Shown here: positions 39,489 through 49,948 of the stretch, one piece after another
How positions within the stretch are numbered: position 1 is the first letter of the stretch
Layout: every line of letters starts with the position of its first letter
NCBI RefSeq assembly: GCF_000519125.1
Contig: NZ_JAEX01000012.1
Span: forward strand, 35,590-99,589
Source of the DNA: Desulfocurvus vexinensis DSM 17965
GTDB lineage: Bacteria; Desulfobacterota; Desulfovibrionia; Desulfovibrionales; Desulfovibrionaceae
Direction of reading: 5' to 3'
Length of the DNA: 64,000 nt
The notes under the pieces: model-generated
Databases searched by the model: none
What the model saw: the letters and a program-made list of their open reading frames with translations, nothing else
What the model was told of the DNA's origin: nothing
Position numbers and translations under genes: made by a program

Positions 39489-39936
39489 TGCGCACCTGCC
39501 GCACGTAGAAGGTGTACAGGACGGCCCAGCCCACAGGGAAGGCCACGGCCTGCTGCACGCTGTCCCAGGCCAGGGTCTGCTGGTCCAGGGCCAGGCCCTG
39601 GAGCACGCCCATGCCGCTTTGCAGCGCGAAGTGCCAGCCGCCCATGAACACGCCGATGAAGAACACGAAAAGCACGTTGCGCGACTCGAACAGCCAGCGC
39701 CCGAGGACGAAGAAGACCACCAGCCCCGCATACCACAGGATCATATTGCCGAAGCTCGCGCTGCCCATGCCCTCCTGGAGCAGGATCCAGCACGGCAGCA
39801 GCCAGGTGAGCTGGCGCAGCCTGCGCTCCTGGAGCAGCACCACCACCGCCGGGCCGAAGGCGTCCAGCCCGGGCAGGGCCCGCTGGATCCAGACTGCGGC
39901 CACCGTGTAGGCCAGCCACCACAGGAAGACGTGCAT
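39472..39936 (-). CDS. mreD: rod shape-determining protein MreD
   Basis: 154 aa, about five hydrophobic helices with no long loops. No strong motif, but position between mreC and mrdA and size fit MreD. It helps to anchor MreC/PBP2 at the membrane. Nine-base gap to mreC. Confidence 0.85.
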   Translation of the reverse strand: MHVFLWWLAYTVAAVWIQRALPGLDAFGPAVVVLLQERRLRQLTWLLPCWILLQEGMGSASFGNMILWYAGLVVFFVLGRWLFESRNVLFVFFIGVFMGGWHFALQSGMGVLQGLALDQQTLAWDSVQQAVAFPVGWAVLYTFYVRQVRSVVAV

Positions 39937-39945
39937 GGCCGCCCC

Positions 39946-40860
39946 CTACTGCGCCCCGGCGGCGGGGGGGGGCGTCGGGGCGGGCAGAGGCGCCGGAGCC
40001 GGCTGCTCCGCCGGGGCGGGCTGCGCGCCGGGCTGCTCCGGCTGGGCCTCGGGCAGCAGCAGCAGCACCTCCTCCAGGTCGCGCAGATCCACCAGCGGCT
40101 CGGCGAGTACGGTGAGAAAGAGCGAGATGTCCGACCGCTCCACGGCTACCACCCGGGCCGCAGGCAGGCCTTTGGGGTGGATCTGCGCCAGGCCGGAGGT
40201 GATGAGGATCTCGCCGACCTCCAGGGTGGCGTTGAGCGGCACGTAGCGGACCTCCAGGGGTCTGCCCGGGCCCTGGCCGGTGAGGATGCCCGCGGTGCGG
40301 TTGGTGCGCCCCAGCACGGGCACCTTGCTGTTGTGGTCGGTGATGAGCAGCACCGTGGAGACGCTGAGCCCGGCGCGCAGCACGCGCCCGACTAGCCCGT
40401 CGGGCGTGGCCACGGGCGTGTTCACGTCGATGCCGCCCAGGGTGCCCTTGTCGATGATGATGCTTTCGAGCACGGCGTTGGGGCCCATGCGGTGGGCCAT
40501 GACCCGCGCCCCGATCCCGTCCCATTCCTCGGGGGGCGCGAACGACAAAAGCCGCCGCAGCCTGTGGACTTCGGCGGCCTGCTCGTGGACCTGGGCCAGC
40601 TCCAGGGTCATGCTGTCCAGGCGCGTGCGCAGGGCGTCGTTCTCCTGGCGCAGGTCCAGCAGGTAGAGGTAGCGTTTCCACAACGCCTGGGTCTGGTCCG
40701 CCACCCACTGGCCCGGCTTGATGACAAGCCCGACGAATTCCAGGCCCGAACGGCTGGCCACGTCGTCCAGAACGCCGGTGCGGGCGTTCCACGCATACAG
40801 GCTGAGATAGAGGAACAGCGCGAGGAGGAGGATGGCGACGACGCCCTTCTTGGAGCGCAT
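39946..40860 (-). CDS. mreC: rod shape-determining protein MreC
   Basis: 304 aa. N-terminal membrane helix (GVVAILLLALFLYLSLYAW), coiled coil at about 65-110, then the two beta-barrel domains with DKGTLGGIDVNTPV and LVGRVLRAG. The last about 40 residues are a Pro/Ala-rich tail. It bridges MreB and the periplasmic cell-wall enzymes. One base separates it from mreB. Confidence 0.93.
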   Translation of the reverse strand: MRSKKGVVAILLLALFLYLSLYAWNARTGVLDDVASRSGLEFVGLVIKPGQWVADQTQALWKRYLYLLDLRQENDALRTRLDSMTLELAQVHEQAAEVHRLRRLLSFAPPEEWDGIGARVMAHRMGPNAVLESIIIDKGTLGGIDVNTPVATPDGLVGRVLRAGLSVSTVLLITDHNSKVPVLGRTNRTAGILTGQGPGRPLEVRYVPLNATLEVGEILITSGLAQIHPKGLPAARVVAVERSDISLFLTVLAEPLVDLRDLEEVLLLLPEAQPEQPGAQPAPAEQPAPAPLPAPTPPPAAGAQ

Positions 40861-40861
40861 C

Positions 40862-41917
<1,056 letters not shown>

Positions 41918-41992
41918 TCAACCCGGTGGTGCGGCGCGGAGGGAAAAAAACGGGCCTGACACCCGGAAGCGGTGCGCCGCCGTTCAATGGGG

Positions 41993-42021
41993 GTGATATA
42001 CAAACCCCTTCCATCAGGCAA
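41993..42021 (-). promoter_or_regulatory. possible promoter of mreB
   Basis: On the minus strand, TTGCCT (42021-42016), 17 bases, TATCAC (41998-41993). It is AT-rich for the genome and about 90 bases upstream of the ATG. Both boxes match only in part. Confidence 0.35.
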
Positions 42022-42058
42022 GGTTTCGCAAGAAATTAAAAAACGCCAGTGAAACCAA

Positions 42059-43057
42059 GTGCTCAGATATTACGCCCTTTCCGCCTATTTTCGCCAGCGC
42101 TTCGGCTGCCGGGTGGGCAAGGTGCCGCTGGACGCGGGAGCGACCTGCCCCAACCGTGACGGCACCCTGTCCACCGGGGGCTGCGCCTTCTGCAACGAGC
42201 GCGGCTCGGGCACCGGGCGCCACGGCGCCGGGGCCGGGCTGCGCGCGCAGTGGGACGCCTGGCGCGCGGCGGGCGGCGCGCGCGGGCCGCGGCGCCACCT
42301 GGGCTACCTGCAATCGTTCACCAACACCTACGGCCCCGCCGCGCGCGTACGCGCCGTGCTGGAGGAGGCCGCGGCCTTGCCCGGGCTGGCGGGCCTGTGC
42401 GTGGGCACCCGGCCCGACTGCCTGGACGACGAGAAGGCGCGCATCCTGGCCGGGCTGCCCGTGGGCGAGCTGTGGCTGGACCTGGGGTTGCAGTCGGCGC
42501 GCGACGCGACCCTGGAGCGCGTGAACCGGGGCCACACCGTGGCCGATTTCGTCCGCGCCGTGGAGCTGTGCCACCGCCACGGCCTCAAGGTCTGCGCGCA
42601 CCTCATGGCCGGGCTGCCCGGCGAGGAGCCCCCGGCCCTGCTGGGGGGCGTGGCCCTGCTGAACGGGCTGCCCGTGGCCGGGGTCAAGCTGCACAACCTG
42701 CTGGTCTGCCGGGGGGCGCCCCTGGCGGCGGCTTGGCGGCGCGGCGAGCTGCGGCCCCTGGAGCGCGCGCAGTACGCGGACCTCGTGGCCCGCGCCCTGG
42801 CGGCGCTGCGCCCCGATGTGGTCGTGCACCGCCTGGCGGCGGACCCGGCGCCCGGCGAACTGCTGGCCCCGGCCTGGGCCGCGCGCAAGGCCGAAACCCT
42901 GGCCGCCGTGGCCAGCGCCCTGGAGGCGGCGGACCTGTGGCAGGGGAAAGCCCTGGACCCCGGCGCCCCGGTTCCGCTATGGTTCGACCCGGGCGCGAGC
43001 CCGCCCCCCTCCCTGGCCCCCCGGGCCGCAGCGCCGGACGCCACGCCCCGGGCGTGA
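42059..43057 (+). CDS. TIGR01212-type radical SAM protein (YhcC-like)
   Basis: 332 aa, GTG start. RYYALSAYFRQRFGCRVGKV then CPNRDGTLSTGGCAFCNERG gives the Cys-X12-Cys-X2-Cys cluster of the YhcC family of radical SAM enzymes. GLPGEE and KLHNLLVCRGAP match it too. The reaction is unknown for the family. Start at 42059 has no clear ribosome binding site. Divergent from mreB; followed by ogt. Confidence 0.85.
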   Translation: MLRYYALSAYFRQRFGCRVGKVPLDAGATCPNRDGTLSTGGCAFCNERGSGTGRHGAGAGLRAQWDAWRAAGGARGPRRHLGYLQSFTNTYGPAARVRAVLEEAAALPGLAGLCVGTRPDCLDDEKARILAGLPVGELWLDLGLQSARDATLERVNRGHTVADFVRAVELCHRHGLKVCAHLMAGLPGEEPPALLGGVALLNGLPVAGVKLHNLLVCRGAPLAAAWRRGELRPLERAQYADLVARALAALRPDVVVHRLAADPAPGELLAPAWAARKAETLAAVASALEAADLWQGKALDPGAPVPLWFDPGASPPPSLAPRAAAPDATPRA

Positions 43058-43075
43058 CGGCAAGGAGTTCCGCCC

Positions 43076-43567
43076 ATGCGCATTGCCGACAAGACCGAAC
43101 TGCTGGTGGCCTGGCCCCTGGGCCTGGAACTGTCGTGGCTCAACGGCGTGCTGTTGGGCTGCCGGGTGCGCCACGCCGCAGGGCTGGTGCCCACGGGCAC
43201 CACGGCGGCGGGGCGCAGCCTGCTGGCGGCCCTGGAGCGCTACGTGGGCGGGCAGCCCACGGTCTGGCCCCGGGTGCCCATGGAGCTGCACGGCCTGCCG
43301 GAATTCACCCGCCGGGTGCTGCTGACCCTGCGCGACCAGGTGCCCCACGGCGCCACCACGACCTACGGCGAACTGGCCGCCCTGGCGGGCAGCCCCGGCG
43401 CGGCCCGGGCCGTGGGCCAGATCATGGCCCGCAACTCCTGGCCGCTGCTGGTGCCCTGCCACCGCGTGCTGGGCGCGGACGGCGCCCTGACCGGCTTTTC
43501 TGCCGAGGGTGGGCTGGACCTGAAGCGCCTGCTGCTGGAGATCGAGGGCGCCGTGCTGCCGGCCTGA
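43076..43567 (+). CDS. ogt: methylated-DNA--protein-cysteine methyltransferase
   Basis: 163 aa. It has the active-site motif PCHRVLG, and the helix-turn-helix that precedes it (TTTYGELAALAGSPGAARAVG). It takes methyl groups from O6-methylguanine onto its own cysteine in a single-use repair. AGGAG precedes the ATG; it is 18 bases after the radical SAM gene. Confidence 0.92.
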   Translation: MRIADKTELLVAWPLGLELSWLNGVLLGCRVRHAAGLVPTGTTAAGRSLLAALERYVGGQPTVWPRVPMELHGLPEFTRRVLLTLRDQVPHGATTTYGELAALAGSPGAARAVGQIMARNSWPLLVPCHRVLGADGALTGFSAEGGLDLKRLLLEIEGAVLPA

Positions 43568-43727
43568 GGCGCGGCGGGCCCGGCAAACATCCCCGCCCTG
43601 CTCCCGGCCCGGACCAGGGGCCCGCGCGGTCCGTGCGGTCCGTGCCGCCCGCAGTGGGCGGCTCTGGCTGACGGCTGCAAAATGCCTTTTCCCGGGCCGT
43701 GCAAAAACGGCGGGACACAAGGCGTGA

Positions 43728-43777
43728 AAAAATCCAAACCCTCGCGCAGGCCCTGCTACGCGAGGGTTTGGATTTTT
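43728..43777. terminator. perfect 19-bp bidirectional terminator
   Basis: AAAAATCCAAACCCTCGCG (43728-43746) pairs with CGCGAGGGTTTGGATTTTT (43759-43777) around a 12-base loop. It lies between convergent ogt and the 43896 gene, and has A and T tracts on both sides. The remaining sequence from 43568 to 43895 shows no gene. Confidence 0.9.
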
Positions 43778-43895
43778 CGAGCACCACAGCGGCCCGCCAT
43801 GTGGGGGCGGCCTGTCAGGGCGCACGCCAGCCCTGCGGGCCGCGCCGCGCGCCTGGCGACACCCCCGGCCCGCCCCGGGCGCGCCCGGCGTGCCC

Positions 43896-44207
43896 CTAGG
43901 CTGCGGAGCCGCCCGTGCGCAGGGCCTCGCGGGCCGGGGCGCCCAGGTCGCCGGAGTCGGCGGCCTCGGCGCGCGCCTGGGCCCACAGCCCGTGGTCCGC
44001 ATAGTATTCCAGCACCGCGCGCAGCCGCGCGATCTCCGCCCGGGCCCCGGCCAGCTCGTGGCAGACCCCGGGCACCCACTCCAGCAGCAGCCGCCCGGCC
44101 TCCACCTCGCCCTCGGCCTCCTCGTCGATGAGCAGGGTCATCAGCGTCTCGGCGTCGGCCTGCATGGCCTCCAGCTCCGCGTCCGTCAGTCTGGGTAATT
44201 CTTCCAT
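43896..44207 (-). CDS. small acidic protein, unknown function
   Basis: 103 aa, mostly helical, very rich in Glu, Ala and Leu (MEELPRLTDAELEAMQADAE). GGGAG lies seven bases before the ATG at 44207. It follows mqnP by 53 bases in the same direction. No family recognised; ends with an Ala-rich tail. Protein-like codon use, and location before a terminator, support a real gene. Confidence 0.6.
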   Translation of the reverse strand: MEELPRLTDAELEAMQADAETLMTLLIDEEAEGEVEAGRLLLEWVPGVCHELAGARAEIARLRAVLEYYADHGLWAQARAEAADSGDLGAPAREALRTGGSAA

Positions 44208-44260
44208 GTCCGCGCTCCCGGCATCCCGGCCTTGCGCCCGGCCCGCAGGCCGGGACGGTT

Positions 44261-45106
44261 CTAGATCCACATCCCCAGCAGCACCCCGGCCAGCACCGCC
44301 ACGCCCACCACGCCGTTGAGCGTGAAGAACGTCAGGTTCACCCGGCGCATGTCGTCGGGGCGAAACAGCATGTGCTCGAAGACCAGGATGCCCGACACCA
44401 GCGCCCACACGATCCACCAGCCCCAGCCCAGCCCGGCCAGGGCCCCGGCCAGGCCCAGCAGGATGGCCGTGTTGACGTGGCACATCCACGACACGGCCAG
44501 GGCCGTGGGCAGCCCCGCGTCGGCGGGCAGCGAGTGCAGCCCCTGGGCGCGGTCGAACTCCACGTCCTGGCAGGCGTAGAGGATGTCGAAGCCCGCCACC
44601 CAGAAGGTCACGGCGAAGAACAGCAGCCAGGCCGTCACCGTGAACTGTGCCGTCACGCCCAGCCACGCCGCCACCGGCGCCAGCCCCAGGGTCGCCCCGA
44701 GCACGAAATGGCACAGCGGGGTGAAGCGCTTGGTGTAGCTGTACAGCGCCCCCAGCCCCAGGGCAACGGGCGAGAGCAGCAGGCACAGCCGGTTCAGCCC
44801 CGCGCAGGCCAGCACGAAAACCAGCGCCGCGCCCGCCGTGAACACCCAGGCCTGGCGCACGGACACCGCGCCGGTGACCAGCTCGCGGCCCTGGGTGCGC
44901 GGGTTCTGCGCGTCGAAGGGCAGGTCCGCCAAGCGGTTCACGGCCATGGCGAAGGAGCGCATGGCCACCATGGCCACGGTGATGAGCACGAAGGGCACCA
45001 CGCCCGGCCAGCCGCCCGCCGCCAGGACCATGCCGCAATAGGCGAAAGGCAGGGCGAACACCGAATGCTCGATCTTGATCATCCGCAGCAGGGCCGGGAC
45101 GTGCAT
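44261..45106 (-). CDS. mqnP: menaquinone biosynthesis prenyltransferase MqnP (UbiA family)
   Basis: 281 aa, about eight membrane helices. The prenyl-diphosphate site is AMAVNRLADLPFDAQNPRTQ, and the second Asp-rich loop has YACQDVEFDRAQGLHSLP. In organisms with the futalosine route it attaches the polyprenyl chain to dihydroxynaphthoate. MqnB and MqnD genes in this window favour that reading over a ubiquinone role. Start chosen at 45106 (MHVPALLRMIKIEHS). Confidence 0.85.
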   Translation of the reverse strand: MHVPALLRMIKIEHSVFALPFAYCGMVLAAGGWPGVVPFVLITVAMVAMRSFAMAVNRLADLPFDAQNPRTQGRELVTGAVSVRQAWVFTAGAALVFVLACAGLNRLCLLLSPVALGLGALYSYTKRFTPLCHFVLGATLGLAPVAAWLGVTAQFTVTAWLLFFAVTFWVAGFDILYACQDVEFDRAQGLHSLPADAGLPTALAVSWMCHVNTAILLGLAGALAGLGWGWWIVWALVSGILVFEHMLFRPDDMRRVNLTFFTLNGVVGVAVLAGVLLGMWI

Positions 45107-45190
45107 GGCGCCTCCGTGGCGGGCGGGCGGGGCTTCTTGCCGAAACTCCCCGCCGCACAAGGGAATTAGAGTTCCGTTGGAAAAAATCTC

Positions 45191-45227
45191 AAAAAAATCA
45201 AGGCCCGGGACGGCGCCGCCCCGGGCC
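45191..45227 (-). terminator. rho-independent terminator of tyrS
   Basis: On the minus strand GGCCCGGG and CCCGGGCC (45227-45202) form the stem, with an inner GGCGCC, followed by a TTGATTTTTTT run (45201-45191). It lies just past the tyrS stop. Confidence 0.8.
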
Positions 45228-45234
45228 CCGCAGG

Positions 45235-46491
45235 CTAGCGCAGCGTCACCAGGCCCCAGTGCTTCTTGCCCTTGCGCACCAGAAGCACCTCGCCGTGCAG
45301 GAAGTCCCCCGCGCCGGGGGTGAACAGCTGGTCGGCCACGGGCTGCATGTTCACACGCACGGCCCCGGCCTCGATGTCCTTGCGGGCCGCGCCCTTGGAC
45401 TTGCACAGCCCCAGGTCCACCAGGATCTGCGCCAGGGGCGGCAGCTCCGCAGCCGCATAGGCCACCTGCGGCGCCGAGCCCAGCGCCGCGCGCAGGGTCG
45501 GGGCGTCCGCCCCGGCGGGGTCGCCCGCGCCGAAGAGCACCTCCACGGCGGTCTCGATCTTGGCCAGCTCGTCCGCGCCGTGGACCATGGCCGTCATCTC
45601 GGCGGCCAGGGCCCGCTGGGCCTCGCGCAGCTGCGGGGCCTCGGCCACCCGCGCGGCCAGGGCCGCGATCTCCTCCTGGCCCTTGAACGTGAACACCTTG
45701 AGCAGCTTGACCACGTCGCGGTCGTCCACGTTGACCCAGTACTGGTAGAAATCCCAGGGCGAGGTCAGGCTCGGGTCCATGTAGATGGCGCCCTTCTCGG
45801 ACTTGCCGAACTTGGCGCCGCTGGCGGTGGTCAGCAGCGGGAAGGTCAGGGCGTAGGCCTGGCCCCCGGCCTTCTTGCGCACCAGTTCCGTGCCCGCCGT
45901 GATGTTGCCCCACTGGTCCGACCCGCCGATCTGCAAGCGGCAGTCGTGGGCGCGGTACAGGAACTCGAAATCCATGGCCTGGAGAATCTGGTAGCTGAAC
46001 TCCGTGAAGGAGATGCCCACCTCGTCGCGCTCGATGCGCTGGCGCACCGACTCCTTGGCCATCATGGCGTTGACCGTGAAATGCTTGCCCACGTCGCGCA
46101 GGAATTCGACGATGGTCATGCCGCTGGTCCAGTCGTAGTTGTTGACCACGCGGGTGTCGCTGCCGAACAGGGCGTGGACCTGGCCCCGGATGTTCTCGAT
46201 GTTGGCCTCGATGGTCTCATAGGCCAGCAGCTGGCGCTCCTGATCCTTGCCCGAAGGGTCGCCGATGCGTCCCGTGGCGCCGCCCATGAGCACGATGGGG
46301 TCATGCCCCGCACGCTTGAAGCGCAACAGCGCCAGCAGCGGCACCATGTTGCCGATGTGCAGGCTTTTGGCCGTGGGGTCGAAGCCGCAATACAGCGCGC
46401 GGCCCGGGGTCTCGAAATGCTTGCGCAGGCCGTCCTCGTCGGAGACCTGGAAAATCAGGCCGCGCCACTTGAGTTCGTCGATGATGTTCAT
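45235..46491 (-). CDS. tyrS: tyrosyl-tRNA synthetase
   Basis: 418 aa class I synthetase. It has the HIGN motif (SLHIGNMVPLLALL) and the KFGKS motif (SGAKFGKSEKGAIY), with an S4 RNA-binding domain at about 350-418. The FDPTAKSLHIGN start matches the TyrRS type with KFGKS. No T-box leader is seen upstream; the upstream gap is full of hairpins. Confidence 0.95.
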   Translation of the reverse strand: MNIIDELKWRGLIFQVSDEDGLRKHFETPGRALYCGFDPTAKSLHIGNMVPLLALLRFKRAGHDPIVLMGGATGRIGDPSGKDQERQLLAYETIEANIENIRGQVHALFGSDTRVVNNYDWTSGMTIVEFLRDVGKHFTVNAMMAKESVRQRIERDEVGISFTEFSYQILQAMDFEFLYRAHDCRLQIGGSDQWGNITAGTELVRKKAGGQAYALTFPLLTTASGAKFGKSEKGAIYMDPSLTSPWDFYQYWVNVDDRDVVKLLKVFTFKGQEEIAALAARVAEAPQLREAQRALAAEMTAMVHGADELAKIETAVEVLFGAGDPAGADAPTLRAALGSAPQVAYAAAELPPLAQILVDLGLCKSKGAARKDIEAGAVRVNMQPVADQLFTPGAGDFLHGEVLLVRKGKKHWGLVTLR

Positions 46492-46548
46492 TGCTCGTCC
46501 TTTGTGTCGTTATGGCCGGGCCTCGCTGGGGCGCGGCCCCGGCCCCCG

Positions 46549-46652
46549 CCAGGGGGCGCTGCCCCCTGGACCCCCGCCAGGGGCCAATGGCCCCTGGACC
46601 CCGCTCGCCGTTCCGGTCCCGCGCGGCGAAGCGCCGCGCGGGACCGGAACGG
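46549..46652. repeat. three adjacent REP-like palindromes
   Basis: Three perfect hairpins in a row: CCAGGGGGC with GCCCCCTGG (46549-46557/46561-46569), CCAGGGGCC with GGCCCCTGG (46577-46585/46589-46597), and a 21-bp arm at 46608-46628 with 46632-46652. The first two share the pattern CGCCAGGGG...CCCCTGGACCC. The layout is that of dispersed intergenic repeats. Confidence 0.7.
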
Positions 46653-46722
46653 GGGGCCAAGGGGAGGCTTCTGGTTGCCCGCTCCCGCCCTCGTTTCTGT
46701 CCGTGGCCGGTCGCTCCGTCCC

Positions 46723-46830
46723 CCAAAGAAAAAGGTCTTTTGGGGAGGAGGGGTGGGGGTGCGGGGGAGGGGAGGGACCCCTTTTCTCCTCAAGAAAAGA
46801 GGCCCCTCCCCCGCCCGGCCTCCCCCCAGC
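46723..46830. other. purine-tract and hairpin region downstream of purL
   Basis: CCCCAAA/TTTGGGG near 46731-46755 and CTTTTCT/AGAAAAG near 46782-46800 form short hairpins among long G and GA tracts. They may end purL transcription. No credible gene. Confidence 0.4.
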
Positions 46831-46857
46831 CGTGCCCGCGCCCGGCGGCCCGGCGCC

Positions 46858-49800
46858 CTACTGGGCGCCGGGGCCGTCGGTGCCGAAGGGGGCCTTCCAG
46901 GCGGCGGCCAGGGTCTCCACGGGTTCGGCGAGCACGGGGCGGTTGCCCTGGGTGATGGTCAGGGCGTCGCCGCCCACGGTGCCGATGCGCGCGCAGTGCT
47001 GCCCGGCGAACAGGGCCTCGAAGGCCGCCGCGTTTTCGGGGCGCACGCTGACCAAGAGCCGCGAGTTGGATTCGGAGTAGAGCAGGTCTGTTTCCTGCAT
47101 GTCGTCCGGGCAGGCGGGCACGCGGGCCAGATCGATGGTCGCGCCGATGCGCCCGCCGATGCACATTTCGGCCACGGCCACGCCCAGGCCGCCGTCGGAC
47201 AGGTCGTGGGCGGCGTTGACCAGCCCCTGGCCCATGGCGGCGTGCAGGGTGCGGTAGCGGGTGCGCGCGGCCACGGCGTCCACCTGGGGCACCTCGGAGA
47301 ACGGGGCCTTGTAGAGCTCGGAGAGTTCCGAGCCGCCCAGTTCGGGGCGCGTCAGGCCCAGCAGGTAGACGTGGTCGCCCTGGGTCTTGAAGTCCGAGGT
47401 CACGCAGCGGTTCACGTCGCCGACGATGCCCAGCACGGAGTAGAGCACCGTGGGCGGGATGGAGATCTTCTGCCCGCCGCCGGTGTAGTCGTTCTTCATG
47501 GAGTCCTTGCCGGAGATGCAGGGCACGCCGAAGGCCTGGCAGAAGTGGGCCAGGGCCTGGTTGGCGCGCACGAGCTGGGCCAGCTTGTAGTGCCCGTCGG
47601 GGGTCTTGTCGCTCTGCACGGGGTCGCACCAGCAGAAGTTGTCGCACCCGGCCATGCGGTCGGGGTCCGCCCCGGTGGCCACGGCGTTGCGGATGGCCTC
47701 GTCGATGGCCGAGGCCATCATCCAGTAGGTGTCCAGGCGCGAGAACTTGGGGCAGATGCCGTGGGAGAGCACGAGGCCCTGGTCGGAGCCCAGCACGGGG
47801 CGCAGGGCCCCGGCGTCGGAGGGGCCGTCGGCCCGGGCGCCGGTGAGCGGCTTGACCACGCTGCCGCCCTGGACCTCGTGGTCGTACTGGCGCACCACGT
47901 ATTCCTTGGAGCAGATGTTCAGGCGGCCGAGCATGGTGCGCAGCAGCTTGCCGTGGTCGGCGATGAACAGCGGCATGTAGGGCTCGTCGATGGCGGGGCG
48001 CTCCCACACGGCGGCGAGTTCCATCTGCGGCACGCCGTCGTGCAGGAAGTCCATGGGCAGGTAGGCCACGGGGCGCTCGCCGTAGGTGACGTGGAAGTAG
48101 CCCGAGTCGGTGAATTCGCCCAGGTGGGAGGCCTCGACGTCCATTTCTTCGGCCAGGGCCAGGAAGGCGGCCAGCTTGTCCTGGGGCACGGCCAGGGTCA
48201 TGCGCTCCTGGGCCTCGGAGAGCAGGATTTCCCACGGGCGCAGGCCGTCGTACTTGAGCGGCGCGCGCGACACGTCCATGCGGCAGCCGCCGCTCATGCC
48301 GGCCATTTCGCCCACGGAGGACGACAGGCCGCCCGCGCCGTTGTCGGTGATGGCGTTGTACAGGCCCATGTCGCGGGCGCGCATGAGGAAGTCGTACATT
48401 TTGCGCTGGGTGATGGGGTCGCCGATCTGCACGGCGGTGGCCGGGGAGCCCTCGTGGAGTTCCTCGGAGGAGAAGGTCGCGCCGTGGATGCCGTCCTTGC
48501 CGATGCGCCCGCCGGTCATGACGATGGCGTCGCCGGGGTTGACGGTCTTCTCGTGGCTGGGGCGCCCGGCCACGGTGGCGGGCATGAGGCCCACGGTGCC
48601 GCAGAAGACCAGGGGCTTGCCCAGGTACTGGTCGTGGAAGACGATGGAGCCGTTGACCGTGGGGATGCCGGACTTGTTGCCGCCGTGCTCCACGCCCTCG
48701 CGCACGCCTTCGAGCACGCGGCGCGGGTGCAGCAGGCGCGGGGGCAGCTCGTTTTTCCAGAAGGGCGAGGCGAAGCAGAACACGTCGGTGTTGCACACGA
48801 GGTTGGCGCCCATGCCGGTGCCCATGGGGTCGCGGTTCACGCCGACGATGCCGGTCAGGGCTCCACCGTAGGGGTCCAGCGCCGAGGGGCTGTTGTGCGT
48901 CTCGACCTTGATGCACACGGCGTGCTCGTCGTCGAAGCGGATGACGCCCGCGTTGTCCTTGAACACGGACAGGCACAGGTCGGCCTTGCCGCGCGCGGCG
49001 CGGATGGCGGCGGTGCTGCCCGCGATGTAGGTCTTGAACAGGCTGTCCACGGTGGTGCGGGCGCCGGTTTCGCGGTTGTCGTAGTCGATCTTTGCGTTGA
49101 ATATCTTGTGCTTGCAGTGCTCGGACCAGGTCTGGGCCAGGGCTTCGAGCTCGGCGTCGGTGGGCATGGCGGGCAGGCCCCGGGCGGCGCGGGCGGCGGC
49201 CACGGCGGGGTCGCGGTAGTGGTCGCGGATGGTGCGCATCTCCACCAGCGACAGGGCCAGGGTGTTTTCGCGCGAGAAGGCCATGAGCCCGTCGTCGTCC
49301 ATGGCGTCGAGGTCGATGGTGTTGACCTCGTCGTGGGCCTCGCCGGTGACGCGGGCGGCCCGGGCTTCGAAGCCGGGGGCCTTCGCCCACTGGGCGGCGC
49401 TCTTGTACTCGTAGCGCTGGATCAGCTCGTTGGCCAGGTAGCCGCCAGCCATGCGCCGCACGTCGTCCTCGTCCAGGTCGCCCGAGAGCAGGTACTGGGT
49501 GGAGGTGTACACGGCGACCTGGGCGGCCTCGGCCTTGGTCAGGCCCAGGACCAGGGCCACGGCCTCGCGGGCGGTGCGGCCCTCGTTGTCGGTGACGCCG
49601 GGGCGCAGTCCGACCTCGATGGCCCAGTCGAAGCCCTCGGCCAGGGGCGTGCGCGAGACGGAGTGCAGCACGGGATCGTGCAGGGCCCCGGCGTCCAGGA
49701 TGCGGGCAATCCCGGCCTCGTCCACGCCCTGGATGGTGAAGACCTTGATGATCCGGCACTGCGAGACGCACACCCCCAGGGCGGCGTGCAGGCCGCGCGC

Positions 49801-49863
49801 GGTGCGCAGGCCGACGCTGTCGGTGACATGGGGGCGCGGGGCCAGTTCGATGCGGCAGAGCAT
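46858..49863 (-). CDS. purL: phosphoribosylformylglycinamidine synthase, PurS-PurL fusion
   Basis: 1001 aa. The first about 160 residues look like two PurS-type modules (ALGVCVSQCRIIKVFTIQGV; GLRPGVTDNEGRTAREAVAL). The rest is the PurL ATPase: TWSEHCKHKIFNAK, KVETHNSPSALDPYGGA, DNGAGGLSSSVGEMAG, ISGKDSMKNDY. It uses ATP and glutamine-derived ammonia in purine synthesis. It lacks a glutaminase domain, so PurQ must be encoded elsewhere. ATG at 49863 follows AGGAG. Confidence 0.9.
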   Translation of the reverse strand: MLCRIELAPRPHVTDSVGLRTARGLHAALGVCVSQCRIIKVFTIQGVDEAGIARILDAGALHDPVLHSVSRTPLAEGFDWAIEVGLRPGVTDNEGRTAREAVALVLGLTKAEAAQVAVYTSTQYLLSGDLDEDDVRRMAGGYLANELIQRYEYKSAAQWAKAPGFEARAARVTGEAHDEVNTIDLDAMDDDGLMAFSRENTLALSLVEMRTIRDHYRDPAVAAARAARGLPAMPTDAELEALAQTWSEHCKHKIFNAKIDYDNRETGARTTVDSLFKTYIAGSTAAIRAARGKADLCLSVFKDNAGVIRFDDEHAVCIKVETHNSPSALDPYGGALTGIVGVNRDPMGTGMGANLVCNTDVFCFASPFWKNELPPRLLHPRRVLEGVREGVEHGGNKSGIPTVNGSIVFHDQYLGKPLVFCGTVGLMPATVAGRPSHEKTVNPGDAIVMTGGRIGKDGIHGATFSSEELHEGSPATAVQIGDPITQRKMYDFLMRARDMGLYNAITDNGAGGLSSSVGEMAGMSGGCRMDVSRAPLKYDGLRPWEILLSEAQERMTLAVPQDKLAAFLALAEEMDVEASHLGEFTDSGYFHVTYGERPVAYLPMDFLHDGVPQMELAAVWERPAIDEPYMPLFIADHGKLLRTMLGRLNICSKEYVVRQYDHEVQGGSVVKPLTGARADGPSDAGALRPVLGSDQGLVLSHGICPKFSRLDTYWMMASAIDEAIRNAVATGADPDRMAGCDNFCWCDPVQSDKTPDGHYKLAQLVRANQALAHFCQAFGVPCISGKDSMKNDYTGGGQKISIPPTVLYSVLGIVGDVNRCVTSDFKTQGDHVYLLGLTRPELGGSELSELYKAPFSEVPQVDAVAARTRYRTLHAAMGQGLVNAAHDLSDGGLGVAVAEMCIGGRIGATIDLARVPACPDDMQETDLLYSESNSRLLVSVRPENAAAFEALFAGQHCARIGTVGGDALTITQGNRPVLAEPVETLAAAWKAPFGTDGPGAQ

Positions 49864-49948
49864 TGCGGCGACTCCTGTGGCGGCGAAATGGGCCCACCCG
49901 GTGTGGGCGGGCCATGGAACGGCAAATGGCGCCGTGGCGCCGGTGGGG

